DNA of 64,000 bases. It comes from Mucilaginibacter_A sp964251965. Lineage in GTDB: Bacteria > Bacteroidota > Bacteroidia > Sphingobacteriales > Sphingobacteriaceae. Location: contig CAXULQ010000001.1 of the NCBI GenBank assembly GCA_964251965.1, positions 186,001 through 250,000 of the forward strand, read 5' to 3'. A program made the position numbers and the translations under genes. This document shows positions 16,827 to 25,118 of the stretch, one piece after another (the stretch's first letter is position 1; each line of letters starts with the position of its first letter). The notes beneath the pieces are model-generated. The model was not told the origin of the DNA, did not search any database, and was given only the letters and a program-made list of their open reading frames with translations.

Positions 16827-19637
16827 ATGAAAAAATTTTTACTACTAATTGTTCTTTTCGCTTTTTCGCTCAACGTATTTGCAGCAGGAAATGGCACGGT
16901 AAAAGGAGTAGTAACCGATAGCCGCACTAAAGAACCGATGATTGGTGCAGTACTTACCTTAAAAAACCAAAAAACTGGCGGCAAAATTTCTACTTCTGCA
17001 GGTTTAGACGGAAGTTTTATTTTTAGAAATATTCAGCCCGGAAATTATGAACTGGAAGGGAGATTTATTTCTTACCGTGATGCCGAAACAACTTTCTCTA
17101 TTGCTGATAACGAAGTAAAAACGGTAAATATTGAAATTCAATCTAAAAATAACGACTTAAAAGAAGTAAACGTTGCCGGGAGAGTTAATGGTGGAAGCGA
17201 CCAAACTGCAAGAAGGATCGAGCAGCGCGCAGACCAGGTTTTAAATGCAGTTTCTGCCCGGACGATTGAAGTTTCGCCGGATATTACCGTTGCAAACGTA
17301 ATGCAGCGCGTTTCCGGGGTTTCTGTGGAACGAAGTAATAATGGCGAAGCGCAATATCCGATTATCCGCGGAATGGAAAAACGCTACATTTCTACGTTGG
17401 TAAACGGCATTAAAATCCCAAGTCCGGATAACAAAAACCGATATGTTCCTCTTGATATTTTTCCTGCGGATATTGTTGACCGGTTAGAAATATACAAATC
17501 TTTAACGCCAAATATGGAAGGCGATGCGATTGCCGGCGTTGTAAATTTAGTGCTAAAAGAAGCACCGGATGAATTTACGGTGAGGGCTAATTTAGGAACT
17601 GGTTACGCACAAAGTGTTTCTGCCAATGGTTTTACCGCATTTGATCAATTTAAACAAAGTTCAAACTCAGACCGCTCACCTCGGATCAATAATGGAAATA
17701 ATTATAATGCTTCTATTAAGGATTTTCCAAATACCCCTCAACATTTTGGTAATATCAAAGCCCCTTTAGGTACGATTGCCGGATTAAGTATAGGCGACAG
17801 AACTAACAATAAAAAGTTTGGTGCTTTGGTCTCTTTAAGCTATCAAAACACTTACAGAAACACGAATGGCGTTTTTTTCTCGTCCGATGTTGATCATGTT
17901 ACCAATGCGCCGGTAGTTACCGATATTCAAAGCAGAACCTACAGTACGCAGCAGGAACGGACAAGTGTAATCGGCAAATTCGATTATAAATTTAACCCTC
18001 AAAATAAGCTTGTTTTAGATGCTGCTTATATCAACCTTGAGCAAAACCAATATCGTTATGTTTCTGATACCAGCTTAACATTAGCGCGCACAGGCATCGG
18101 ACAAGGACGTGTAACCCAAAGCCCCAGGACCATTCGAACTGTTCAGCAGATTTATAATTTTTCTTTACATGGCGATCATCACTTGGTTAAAAATTTAAGC
18201 TTTAATTGGACTGGTGTGTTTTCCAAAGCAACAGCTAATGAAGACCGCTCTAACTTAAGTCTGATCACAGGGAGAATTTTAAGCGGAGGCTCAGTCATTC
18301 AGCAACCTGTTACCATCGATGCGTTAAAAGGACAATCGCAAATATTTGCTTACAACTCAGATCAGGATAAAAGCGGTTACCTTAACTTCGTTTATACACC
18401 TAAAATCTTCAACACAAAAATTGAGTTTAGTGCCGGCGGCATGTACCGTAATAAAACCCGCAGCGCTACTTATGATAGTTATACTTTAGGTTTACCGCTT
18501 ACAAATTCTACACAAACGTATAATGGCAATATTGATAACAACACTTTTGTTGTGTCCACTTTGCAGGGAACATCAACAGACCCGCTTAATTATAACTTTA
18601 CCGAAAATGTAGGTGCTGCTTATGGTCAGTTTAAATTTACTGCCGGAAAATTGCAAGCGTTAGGAGGTGTACGTTACGAACACACAGACCAAAGCTGGCT
18701 CGACGCATTGCCCGTTACATTAGCAGGAAAAACGGGTTCTATCAAATACTACGATTTTTTACCGAGTTTGAATTTTAAATACATGCTTGATGATAAACAG
18801 AATATCCGTTTATCTTACTATTCAGCGATTAGCAGGCCGAATTTTTATGAATTGATACCACATTCTAGCGGCGATCCGGATGCAGATTATCAGGAAGTTG
18901 GTAACCCCAATTTAAAACATACAACTGCTGATAATTATGATTTGCGTTACGAATTCTTCCCAAAAGCATTAGACCAATTTTTAGCAGGCGTGTTTTATAA
19001 ACGAATTGTAAATCCGATTGAATATTCGCTGTTAAGTCCGGGTGGTGTTGATTTGGTTTCTCAGCCTAACAACTTTGGTACGGCTAAAAATTATGGCTTT
19101 GAGCTTGATGCTACCAAATACTTCCATAATTTTGGTTTAAGGGCTAATTATTCTTTTACTCAATCTGATATAACCACTTCCAAAAGGCAATATTACAAGG
19201 ATGCAAACGGTAACAACACCTTCAGAAATGTTGACCAGACGCGTCCTTTGCAAGGCCAGTCTAAAAATATAGGCAACTTATCTTTCCTGTATAAAAACAA
19301 CAAAATTGGATTAGATGCACAAGTTTCTGGCGTTTATACCGGCGAAAGAATCAGTGATGTATCGTTAAACTTAAACAACGACGTTTGGCAAAAAGGCTTT
19401 GTAATGTTGGATGTTTCAGCAGAAAAAAAGCTATATAAAAGTTTGTTCATATATGCCAAGGCTACCAATCTCTTAAATACGCCTTACCAGCTATTCATCA
19501 AACAACCTTATCCTGTTTCTGGCCTTCCGGGAGCAACCGGGCAAGATGTTGAATATCAACAGGCTGGTCAGAATACTTTTATCCGCAGAGATACTTATCA
19601 GCAATACTATATACTTGGTTTACGCTATAAATTATAA
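16827..19637 (+). CDS. TonB-dependent receptor with N-terminal carboxypeptidase-regulatory-like domain
   Basis: A 936-residue outer-membrane receptor. Order: signal peptide (1-20); CarboxypepD_reg-like beta-sandwich (about 23-110, GTVKGVVTDSRT); plug domain (about 125-255) with SGVSVERSNNGEAQYPIIRGM and a VDRLEIYKS block; then a ~670-residue barrel ending LGLRYKL, with the final aromatic/leucine pattern of the TonB receptor family. It imports a substrate too large for porins using TonB energy. No SusD partner follows; instead a beta-helix lipoprotein gene starts 10 nt downstream, suggesting a surface accessory. Proximity to an inositol-phosphatase-like gene hints at an organophosphate substrate, but this is not shown. 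Confidence 0.92.
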   Translation: MKKFLLLIVLFAFSLNVFAAGNGTVKGVVTDSRTKEPMIGAVLTLKNQKTGGKISTSAGLDGSFIFRNIQPGNYELEGRFISYRDAETTFSIADNEVKTVNIEIQSKNNDLKEVNVAGRVNGGSDQTARRIEQRADQVLNAVSARTIEVSPDITVANVMQRVSGVSVERSNNGEAQYPIIRGMEKRYISTLVNGIKIPSPDNKNRYVPLDIFPADIVDRLEIYKSLTPNMEGDAIAGVVNLVLKEAPDEFTVRANLGTGYAQSVSANGFTAFDQFKQSSNSDRSPRINNGNNYNASIKDFPNTPQHFGNIKAPLGTIAGLSIGDRTNNKKFGALVSLSYQNTYRNTNGVFFSSDVDHVTNAPVVTDIQSRTYSTQQERTSVIGKFDYKFNPQNKLVLDAAYINLEQNQYRYVSDTSLTLARTGIGQGRVTQSPRTIRTVQQIYNFSLHGDHHLVKNLSFNWTGVFSKATANEDRSNLSLITGRILSGGSVIQQPVTIDALKGQSQIFAYNSDQDKSGYLNFVYTPKIFNTKIEFSAGGMYRNKTRSATYDSYTLGLPLTNSTQTYNGNIDNNTFVVSTLQGTSTDPLNYNFTENVGAAYGQFKFTAGKLQALGGVRYEHTDQSWLDALPVTLAGKTGSIKYYDFLPSLNFKYMLDDKQNIRLSYYSAISRPNFYELIPHSSGDPDADYQEVGNPNLKHTTADNYDLRYEFFPKALDQFLAGVFYKRIVNPIEYSLLSPGGVDLVSQPNNFGTAKNYGFELDATKYFHNFGLRANYSFTQSDITTSKRQYYKDANGNNTFRNVDQTRPLQGQSKNIGNLSFLYKNNKIGLDAQVSGVYTGERISDVSLNLNNDVWQKGFVMLDVSAEKKLYKSLFIYAKATNLLNTPYQLFIKQPYPVSGLPGATGQDVEYQQAGQNTFIRRDTYQQYYILGLRYKL

Positions 19638-19647
19638 TTTAATCAAC

Positions 19648-21054
19648 ATGAAAAATATTTTAAATCAATTATTTGTAGTGTTAGCATTAGTGCTATTGTT
19701 GAGTGCATGCCATGAAAAAGAAATTGTAAATATCTCGCAGCCGCTGATATCAACAGCAAATGCCATCACTTCCGACACCTTAAAAGGAACAGTTAAGGGG
19801 ACTTTATTAAGCGGTAAAACTTATTATTTTAAAAGTGATATTACCGTAAATGACGGTGATACTTTGTTACTGCAAAGCGGTGTACATTTAATTGCTTTAG
19901 GTGATGGTTTAACACCTGCAACAAGCCCCGAAATATTTATGCACGGTACATTTATAAGTTTGGGTACACAAGATGCGCAAAATTATATCACCGTTAAAAA
20001 TGCGGCAGATTTACATGCACAAGCTGTAGCCCAAAACTACACCAATGTTTTTTTAGGCTGGTGGGGAGGAATTACATGTACACCTGCCGCTGCAACAACC
20101 GCTAATCCAAGTCCAAAAGGCGGTGATGCAATTATTAAATGGACACATATAGAGTTTGGCGGCGGCCCTGCTGGTGCAAGTGATAACCAGGCGTTTTATT
20201 CTACTGGTTCTCCGCGGTACAATATCTATTTTGCCAATATTACCAAAAACCTGATTATCGAAGATTCCTGGTTCTTCGGTTGCAAAGATGATAATGTGCG
20301 TACCGATGGCGGTAAAGTAAGTATTATGCGCAACACATTTGAACTATGTGGCGGTGTTGGTGGTGAATTTTTTAATATGAAAAGCGGTACGGTTGGAGAC
20401 TTGGCTTATAATATGTGTATTGGTGCAGCTACAAACGCACTAAAAGCTTCGGACGCGGGAAGTACAGGTACACAATGTAATGTTACAATGTACAATAATA
20501 CGATGATTAATGGCGGTTACAGGCAGACTAAAACTGGCCGCGGAGGCTCGATCGATTACGAAAAAGCTGCGAAAGGACGTATTTATAACAACCTGATTGT
20601 TAATTGCCGTTTTGGTGTACGTATTACCACTGATGCCGATGTAACTAACATCGATTACAGCAATCAGTATTTTTATGGTTATTCGCCGGCTATAGTTACA
20701 CAATTTTATTCAACGGATGGTATAGGTAATGGAGTAGGTGTTAAAAAAGCGACCGATATTTTATCAACTACACCTAAAGAAAATAATCCGCTGTTTTATA
20801 GTTACGACGTAAACCAATATGATTTTACAGCTAACCCAGGACCAATAACTGCTAAATTACAACCCTACAACTTAGTCGCTGTTTCTACCGGAAACTTTAA
20901 GTTACTAAGTACCTCTAAAGCACTTGGGGCAGGAAAAGTCGATTTTTCACCTTTGGGTACAGTAACCGCTACGGGTGTTTTTGGTACTACGATTACGCCT
21001 CCAGGAAAAGACATCGGCGCTTACCAAAATAATGGAACAGGAAATCAGCATTAG
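19648..21054 (+). CDS. surface lipoprotein with right-handed beta-helix-like region
   Basis: A 468-residue lipoprotein. I chose the ATG at 19648 because it gives a clean lipoprotein signal with lipobox LLSAC (cysteine 21); an earlier in-frame ATG at 19546 would lie inside the receptor gene and lacks such a signal. The central part (about 80-400) has repeating short strands with N- and G-rich turns (for example NLIIEDSWFFG, NVRTDGGKVSIMRNTF), consistent with a parallel beta-helix. The gene starts 10 nt after the TonB-dependent receptor, so it is probably a partner binding the same ligand at the cell surface. I do not recognise a specific family. Confidence 0.78.
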   Translation: MKNILNQLFVVLALVLLLSACHEKEIVNISQPLISTANAITSDTLKGTVKGTLLSGKTYYFKSDITVNDGDTLLLQSGVHLIALGDGLTPATSPEIFMHGTFISLGTQDAQNYITVKNAADLHAQAVAQNYTNVFLGWWGGITCTPAAATTANPSPKGGDAIIKWTHIEFGGGPAGASDNQAFYSTGSPRYNIYFANITKNLIIEDSWFFGCKDDNVRTDGGKVSIMRNTFELCGGVGGEFFNMKSGTVGDLAYNMCIGAATNALKASDAGSTGTQCNVTMYNNTMINGGYRQTKTGRGGSIDYEKAAKGRIYNNLIVNCRFGVRITTDADVTNIDYSNQYFYGYSPAIVTQFYSTDGIGNGVGVKKATDILSTTPKENNPLFYSYDVNQYDFTANPGPITAKLQPYNLVAVSTGNFKLLSTSKALGAGKVDFSPLGTVTATGVFGTTITPPGKDIGAYQNNGTGNQH

Positions 21055-21060
21055 AACATG

Positions 21061-21072
21061 ATGCTTCTTTTA
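21061..21072 (-). repeat. dispersed 12-nt word (minus strand)
   Basis: Exact copy starting 7 nt after the stop of the beta-helix lipoprotein, followed on the plus strand by TCGGGTAAAAATT, the extended flank seen at other copies. Confidence 0.7.
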
Positions 21073-21152
21073 TCGGGTAAAAATTAATATTAATTGGTTT
21101 TGAGCACAATTTTAGGTCTGATTTGTTAGTTTAATAATTAACAAAACCGATC

Positions 21153-21683
21153 ATGAAAACCTTTTTCAAAATAATTCAATACACATTTTTGAGTGCGGCA
21201 TTTTTGTTTCAGTTTGATATTTCCCAGGCACAAAATACCAAGGCACAAAAGAAGCAGGAAAAGTTAGATGCCGTTAAAAAGATGGTAAACAACCAAAATT
21301 ACGTTTTTAAAGCACAAATGGCGCTGCCTTTAGGTTGGAGAAATGTTCAATTAAATTACGATTACAATGTTGTAGTTTCTAAAGATTCTATCGACAGCTA
21401 TCTGCCTTATTACGGCCGTGCTTATGTAGCACCTTACAATTCTAATGATCCTACTGAAACTGGTATCCAGTTTAAATCTAAAAACTTTGAATACAAAGAT
21501 AATTTAGCAAAAAAGAGTGGGTGGGAAGTAACTATTGTACCGCATGACGTAAAAGAAACACGCAGTTTTATTCTAAACATTTCTGAAACTGGGTACGCAA
21601 CTTTAAGCGTAAACAGTAATAACAGACAGTCTATTTCTTTTAATGGTTACATTACGGAGAATGTACCCAAGGATAAAAAATAG
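21153..21683 (+). CDS. exported DUF4251-type protein
   Basis: A 176-residue exported protein with a signal peptide (1-27, ending SQAQ). The body matches the DUF4251 pattern seen widely in Bacteroidota: a helix of KAQKKQEKLDAVKK followed by NYVFKAQMALPLG, then LNYDYNVVVSKDSIDSYLPYYGRAY and repeated beta strands, suggesting a lipid- or ligand-binding beta fold. Function is unknown. It follows the receptor/lipoprotein pair on the same strand after about 100 nt and may or may not be in that transcript. Confidence 0.8.
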   Translation: MKTFFKIIQYTFLSAAFLFQFDISQAQNTKAQKKQEKLDAVKKMVNNQNYVFKAQMALPLGWRNVQLNYDYNVVVSKDSIDSYLPYYGRAYVAPYNSNDPTETGIQFKSKNFEYKDNLAKKSGWEVTIVPHDVKETRSFILNISETGYATLSVNSNNRQSISFNGYITENVPKDKK

Positions 21684-21686
21684 TGG

Positions 21687-21698
21687 TAAAAGAAGTAT
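21687..21698 (+). repeat. dispersed 12-nt word (TAAAAGAAGTAT)
   Basis: Exact copy starting 4 nt after the stop of the DUF4251 gene, in the 28-nt gap to a convergent gene. Confidence 0.7.
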
Positions 21699-21711
21699 AG
21701 CGAAAATTCAA

Positions 21712-22173
21712 TTAGTTTTCCAACTCTACTGTATAAATTTTATTTAAATTGCCTTGCTGTGCTTCTTCCTTTATAGCAACCGCAGAAACAGAACCATCTT
21801 TAATACGGTAAATTTTTGCTCCTTTATTGTTGTTCCTTACCGGATAACTTTCTATTGCTTTTTGTAACAGCTCAAGTTGTTTTAAATGTGTAGTTGATAT
21901 ATTTATTGTAGTGCGCCTGTTGTTTTGAACAACTACAATATCAGAATAATCAGCATCGGAATAAAGGCCAAAAAAGCGGATTTCATTTTTGTTGAAAGAA
22001 GGCTGAACCTGGTAATCTTTTTGTTTTAAAAAACTGGTAATTAAATCAGCTTTGTTTTGAAGGATATATTGCATATCCTGATAAGTTAATAGCTGTTTTT
22101 GGGCAGAACACCAAAAAAAGCCAAAACTAAAAATAGCAGTAAGCAATAATCTTATCATCGATAACTTTTTCAT
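21712..22173 (-). CDS. small exported protein of unknown function
   Basis: A 153-residue protein. I place the start at 22173 (MKKLSMIRLL), which gives a normal signal peptide ending CSAQ around residues 1-24; an upstream in-frame ATG at 22194 would add seven polar residues. The mature part starts with a helical YQDMQYILQNKADLITSFLKQ region and continues as mixed alpha/beta with a second amphipathic helix (LKQLELLQKAIESY). I do not recognise a family. It is convergent with the DUF4251 gene. Confidence 0.65.
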   Translation of the reverse strand: MKKLSMIRLLLTAIFSFGFFWCSAQKQLLTYQDMQYILQNKADLITSFLKQKDYQVQPSFNKNEIRFFGLYSDADYSDIVVVQNNRRTTINISTTHLKQLELLQKAIESYPVRNNNKGAKIYRIKDGSVSAVAIKEEAQQGNLNKIYTVELEN

Positions 22174-22234
22174 GTCCTTAAAACCCAATATCAAAACTTA
22201 AAACACTAACGTAACCTTTTAAAAAAATATACAT

Positions 22235-22246
22235 TAAAAGAAGCAT
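22235..22246 (+). repeat. dispersed 12-nt word (TAAAAGAAGCAT)
   Basis: Exact copy in the gap between two minus-strand genes, upstream of the small exported protein and downstream of the small lipoprotein frame. Confidence 0.7.
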
Positions 22247-22298
22247 CCAGAAAAATAAAGTGCAAAAAATAACAGTACCGGTATCACTGTATTCCCGC

Positions 22299-22448
22299 CT
22301 AAAACCTATGATTTATAATAGCTTTCTTTTTTGTGTCAACTTTTGTGCTGGTATCGGCAACAACATTAACATTAGGAGGTCTTTTTGATTTATTTTCTTT
22401 GCAGGAGAAAAGGCCGAAGATTAAAACCCAAAGTAAAGTATATTTCAT
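22299..22448 (-). CDS. putative 49-residue lipoprotein
   Basis: A short frame beginning ATG at 22448. The first 16 residues (MKYTLLWVLIFGLFSC) form a lipoprotein signal with lipobox LFSC at position 16, followed by a charged, proline- and threonine-rich tail (KENKSKRPPNVN, DTSTKVDTKKK) as in small Bacteroidota lipoproteins. No homologue is recognised. The signal pattern is the only evidence that it is real. Confidence 0.5.
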   Translation of the reverse strand: MKYTLLWVLIFGLFSCKENKSKRPPNVNVVADTSTKVDTKKKAIINHRF

Positions 22449-22490
22449 TTTACACTCAGTTATATTTCAAATATAACGAATTTGCAAACA

Positions 22491-22682
22491 CTATATAACT
22501 TCTTTTTTTGTTACAATGAAATCAAAAATCATGTTCAATCCATTGATGTCTTCTTCAATTTCAGCTTCTAATGTTTCGATTTGAGATTTAATCTCGATTG
22601 ATTTTTTTTTAAGGTCTGCCAATACAACCTTCTTTTTTTTAAGGTTGGATTTGATATCACAGTAAACATTGTAACTATTCAT
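22491..22682 (-). CDS. small coiled-coil protein
   Basis: A 63-residue frame, almost entirely helical by composition: residues about 10-45 show heptad-like K/E/L/I spacing (KKKKVVLADLKKKSIEIKSQ, then IETLEAEIEED), ending in a more hydrophobic NGLNMIFDFIV. No signal peptide. It lies between the small lipoprotein and a gene-free stretch. The charged, regular composition argues for a real gene, but no family is recognised. Confidence 0.4.
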   Translation of the reverse strand: MNSYNVYCDIKSNLKKKKVVLADLKKKSIEIKSQIETLEAEIEEDINGLNMIFDFIVTKKEVI

Positions 22683-23060
22683 ATTCTAAAGTACGGAGAA
22701 ATGAAAATCGTAGTTTTTTAAATTTATCTATTTAGATTATTACATTAATAGAATAAATAAAAGGTTAACCATAACAACCCCCATACTAAGTTTAATAAAG
22801 GCTACTGATTTATTTTGGTTAAAACTTTGATAAACCATATTTGCAAAATTTAATAAATAAAGATTTAGAAATATGATTTATACTTTCAATTTTGTAAACA
22901 GGTTACTCTTAAAACAATCTTTTAAAAGTATATTATTACAAGAATTAGAATTAATTAAAAAATGAAAAAATATTTCTTTTAGAATCAAAAAGGATAGTTT
23001 TTAAGAATTTGTTATAACTGAAAAACTACGGTAACAAGTCCTCATTAAAGTTTATAGTGC
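22683..23060. other. AT-rich intergenic stretch
   Basis: No gene or RNA is recognised. The sequence is AT-rich with runs of A and T and stops in all frames. Confidence 0.5.
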
Positions 23061-23072
23061 TAAAAGAAGCAT
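23061..23072 (+). repeat. dispersed 12-nt word (TAAAAGAAGCAT)
   Basis: Exact copy ending 4 nt from the stop of the minus-strand GDSL esterase. Confidence 0.7.
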
Positions 23073-23076
23073 TTTC

Positions 23077-23667
23077 TCACAATACTTTTTTAAGAACCTG
23101 CCATACATTTCCTGCAATAATTTCATAACCTTTTGCATTTGGATGTACGCCATCCTGTAAATTTAATAATCGGTTTCCGGCAGTCCCGTGTAATAAAAAA
23201 GGTAAAAAGGCCATGTTGTTTTTATCGGCCAATTGTCTGTAAATTATTCTAAAATCTTTCAATATAAATCCCGTTAAAAAGGGTGGGAGTTCCATTCCTA
23301 ATAAAACCAATTTAACCTGCGGATGCTTTACTTTAACAACGTCAATAATAAATTGCAGGTTTTTCATGGTTTCTGCAACTGTAATCCCGCGCAAAACGTC
23401 ATTAATACCCAATTCCAGTACAAAAACATCGATCTGCTGATTGATTAAGTTTACAATCCTGCTTTTGCCGCCCACAGATGTTTCTCCGCTTAATCCGGCA
23501 TTAATAACCTGGTAAGGAAGGCCAAGTGTATTTATTTTTTGCTGGATAGTGGCCGGAAAAGCCTGGTTGCTTGACAAACCAAAACCTGCTGTTAAACTAT
23601 CGCCAAAAAATAAAATTTTTTTTAGGTTCTGTGGATTATTTGGATTTGGAATATTTTCTTCTGACAT
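23077..23667 (-). CDS. cytoplasmic GDSL/SGNH esterase (TesA-like)
   Basis: A 196-residue SGNH hydrolase of the arylesterase/TesA type. Block I is FFGDSLTAGFG (serine near residue 23), block II includes AGLSGETSVGG, block III is ELGINDVLRG, and block V is DGVHPNAKG near the C-terminus, giving the Ser-Gly-Asn-His set. Unlike TesA, it has no signal peptide, so it is predicted cytoplasmic. It is a clear paralogue of the lipoprotein esterase at 61209-61892, with long shared runs such as VFVLELG. It hydrolyses small esters or acyl thioesters by family; the substrate is unknown. Confidence 0.88.
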   Translation of the reverse strand: MSEENIPNPNNPQNLKKILFFGDSLTAGFGLSSNQAFPATIQQKINTLGLPYQVINAGLSGETSVGGKSRIVNLINQQIDVFVLELGINDVLRGITVAETMKNLQFIIDVVKVKHPQVKLVLLGMELPPFLTGFILKDFRIIYRQLADKNNMAFLPFLLHGTAGNRLLNLQDGVHPNAKGYEIIAGNVWQVLKKVL

Positions 23668-23748
23668 TAAAATTAACGGCTAACAAACAATATTAATAAA
23701 AAAAGTGCCTCTAAAAGAAGCACTCTACATCAGTTTGTGGTTGAAAAT

Positions 23749-24015
23749 TTACTCTTCCAAACCGCGGCCGGTTTTATGTTGCAGTTCATCAATTTTTTTT
23801 GATGCTTCTGCTTTGTTTAATGTTTCGTCAACTTCTACGCCAGCCTGGTCAGACAAGGTTTTTAAGTAAGAATGTTGTGCGCCTGTCATCGGCTCACTGC
23901 CGGTTGTCCAGGTATCAGGGTCTTTTACCGTATTGGTATTATCTGTTGGGTGGTTGCTGTTTTCAGCTGTTTTTTCGTTTTGGTCAAACAGTCCGTCTTC
24001 TTCTGGTAAATTCAT
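23749..24015 (-). CDS. DUF3072-type small protein
   Basis: An 88-residue protein from the chosen ATG at 24015 (MNLPEEDG); an ATG ten codons earlier is possible. The C-terminal half carries the DUF3072 signature (DPDTWTTGSEPMTGAQHSYL, then KTLSDQAG), ending with an acidic/basic helix. The N-terminal half is low-complexity and N/T/E-rich. Function of the family is unknown. A near-match to the dispersed word (TAAAAGAAGCAC, 23712-23723) lies just after its stop. Confidence 0.8.
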   Translation of the reverse strand: MNLPEEDGLFDQNEKTAENSNHPTDNTNTVKDPDTWTTGSEPMTGAQHSYLKTLSDQAGVEVDETLNKAEASKKIDELQHKTGRGLEE

Positions 24016-24094
24016 TTTTAAATTGATTGGTTGTAGATAAATCAACCTAAAACAAAAATAATTGTTTTTAAAACGACCAAAAAAGCTAAAAAAA

Positions 24095-24940
24095 TTAGTT
24101 GTGCAGCATTTTAATAAATGCTCCCAATCTTTCTTTCATCAACCTTCGGTCAACAATAAAATCGAGAAAACCATGCTCTAAAACAAATTCTGCCGTTTGA
24201 AAACCTTTTGGCAAATCCTTTTTGATGGTTTCTTTAATTACTCGCGGACCGGCAAAACCAATTAAAGCACCAGGTTCTGATACATTTATATCGCCCAGCA
24301 TAGCGAAAGAAGCAGTAACGCCGCCGGTTGTAGGATCTGTTAACAAAGATATATACGGAAGTTTGGCCTGAGCCAGTAAAGCCAGTTTGGCCGATGTTTT
24401 GGCCATTTGCATTAAAGAATAAGCAGCTTCCATCATCCGCGCACCTCCGGATTTTGAAATCATCAGGAACGGAAAACGATGTTCGATACAATAATCAATG
24501 CTGCGGGAAATTTTTTCGCCTACAACAGAACCCATGGAACCGCCGATAAAAGTAAAATCCATGCAAGCCACTACTACATCCTGGCCTTCCATTTTTCCGT
24601 AGGCGGCACGTATGGCATCTTTTAAACCTGTTTTGTTTTTGCTTTCTTCTAAACGTTCGGTATATTTTTTTGTATCAACAAAATTTAATGGATCTGCTGA
24701 AGTTAAGGCCGGAAAAAGTTCTGTAAACTCATTATGATCGAAAAGGATAGAAAAATATTCTTTGGAACCGATCCGGATGTGATAATTGCAATAATGGCAA
24801 ACGTACTGGTTTTCAACCTGTTCTTTATAATGAAGCGGCTTTTTACAGTTCGGGCATTTGTTCCAGATACCGTCTGGAGCTTCTTTTTTCTCTTCTGTGG
24901 TTGTAATAATCCCTTTTTCTTCCCTTTTAAACCAGGCCAT
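24095..24940 (-). CDS. accD: acetyl-CoA carboxylase carboxyltransferase subunit beta
   Basis: AccD is the beta subunit of the carboxyltransferase that makes malonyl-CoA, the first step of fatty acid synthesis. The 281-residue protein has the N-terminal zinc ribbon with C29, C32, C48 and C51 (CPNCKKP ... CHYC) and then the crotonase-like carboxyltransferase fold, with KSGGARMMEAAYSLMQMAKT near 165 and LTDPTTGGVTASFAMLGD near 200. Length and start are normal for the family. It stands alone here; accA is not in the window. Confidence 0.96.
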   Translation of the reverse strand: MAWFKREEKGIITTTEEKKEAPDGIWNKCPNCKKPLHYKEQVENQYVCHYCNYHIRIGSKEYFSILFDHNEFTELFPALTSADPLNFVDTKKYTERLEESKNKTGLKDAIRAAYGKMEGQDVVVACMDFTFIGGSMGSVVGEKISRSIDYCIEHRFPFLMISKSGGARMMEAAYSLMQMAKTSAKLALLAQAKLPYISLLTDPTTGGVTASFAMLGDINVSEPGALIGFAGPRVIKETIKKDLPKGFQTAEFVLEHGFLDFIVDRRLMKERLGAFIKMLHN

Positions 24941-24942
24941 CT

Positions 24943-24954
24943 ATACTGTTTTTA
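24943..24954 (-). repeat. dispersed 12-nt word, AC variant, directly before accD
   Basis: Reads TAAAAACAGTAT on the coding strand of accD and ends 2 nt before its ATG, where the ribosome-binding region would lie. Confidence 0.7.
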
Positions 24955-25118
24955 TAGCACAAATAAACGAAAAAAAATTATCATGGTTTAGGCTGTCGGA
25001 AACAACAGGAATTAATCATGCTTTCTTTAATTTGATTGGTATCCAGTTTAAATTTTAGATTTTATTGCCTACAGTTGTATTTTCCTTAACTTCGATATTT
25101 AAAAATAACATCAACATT

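Noticed and set aside
19546..19647. Earlier in-frame start for the beta-helix lipoprotein
   Set aside because: It would lie inside the TonB receptor gene and destroy the clear lipoprotein signal that starts at 19648.
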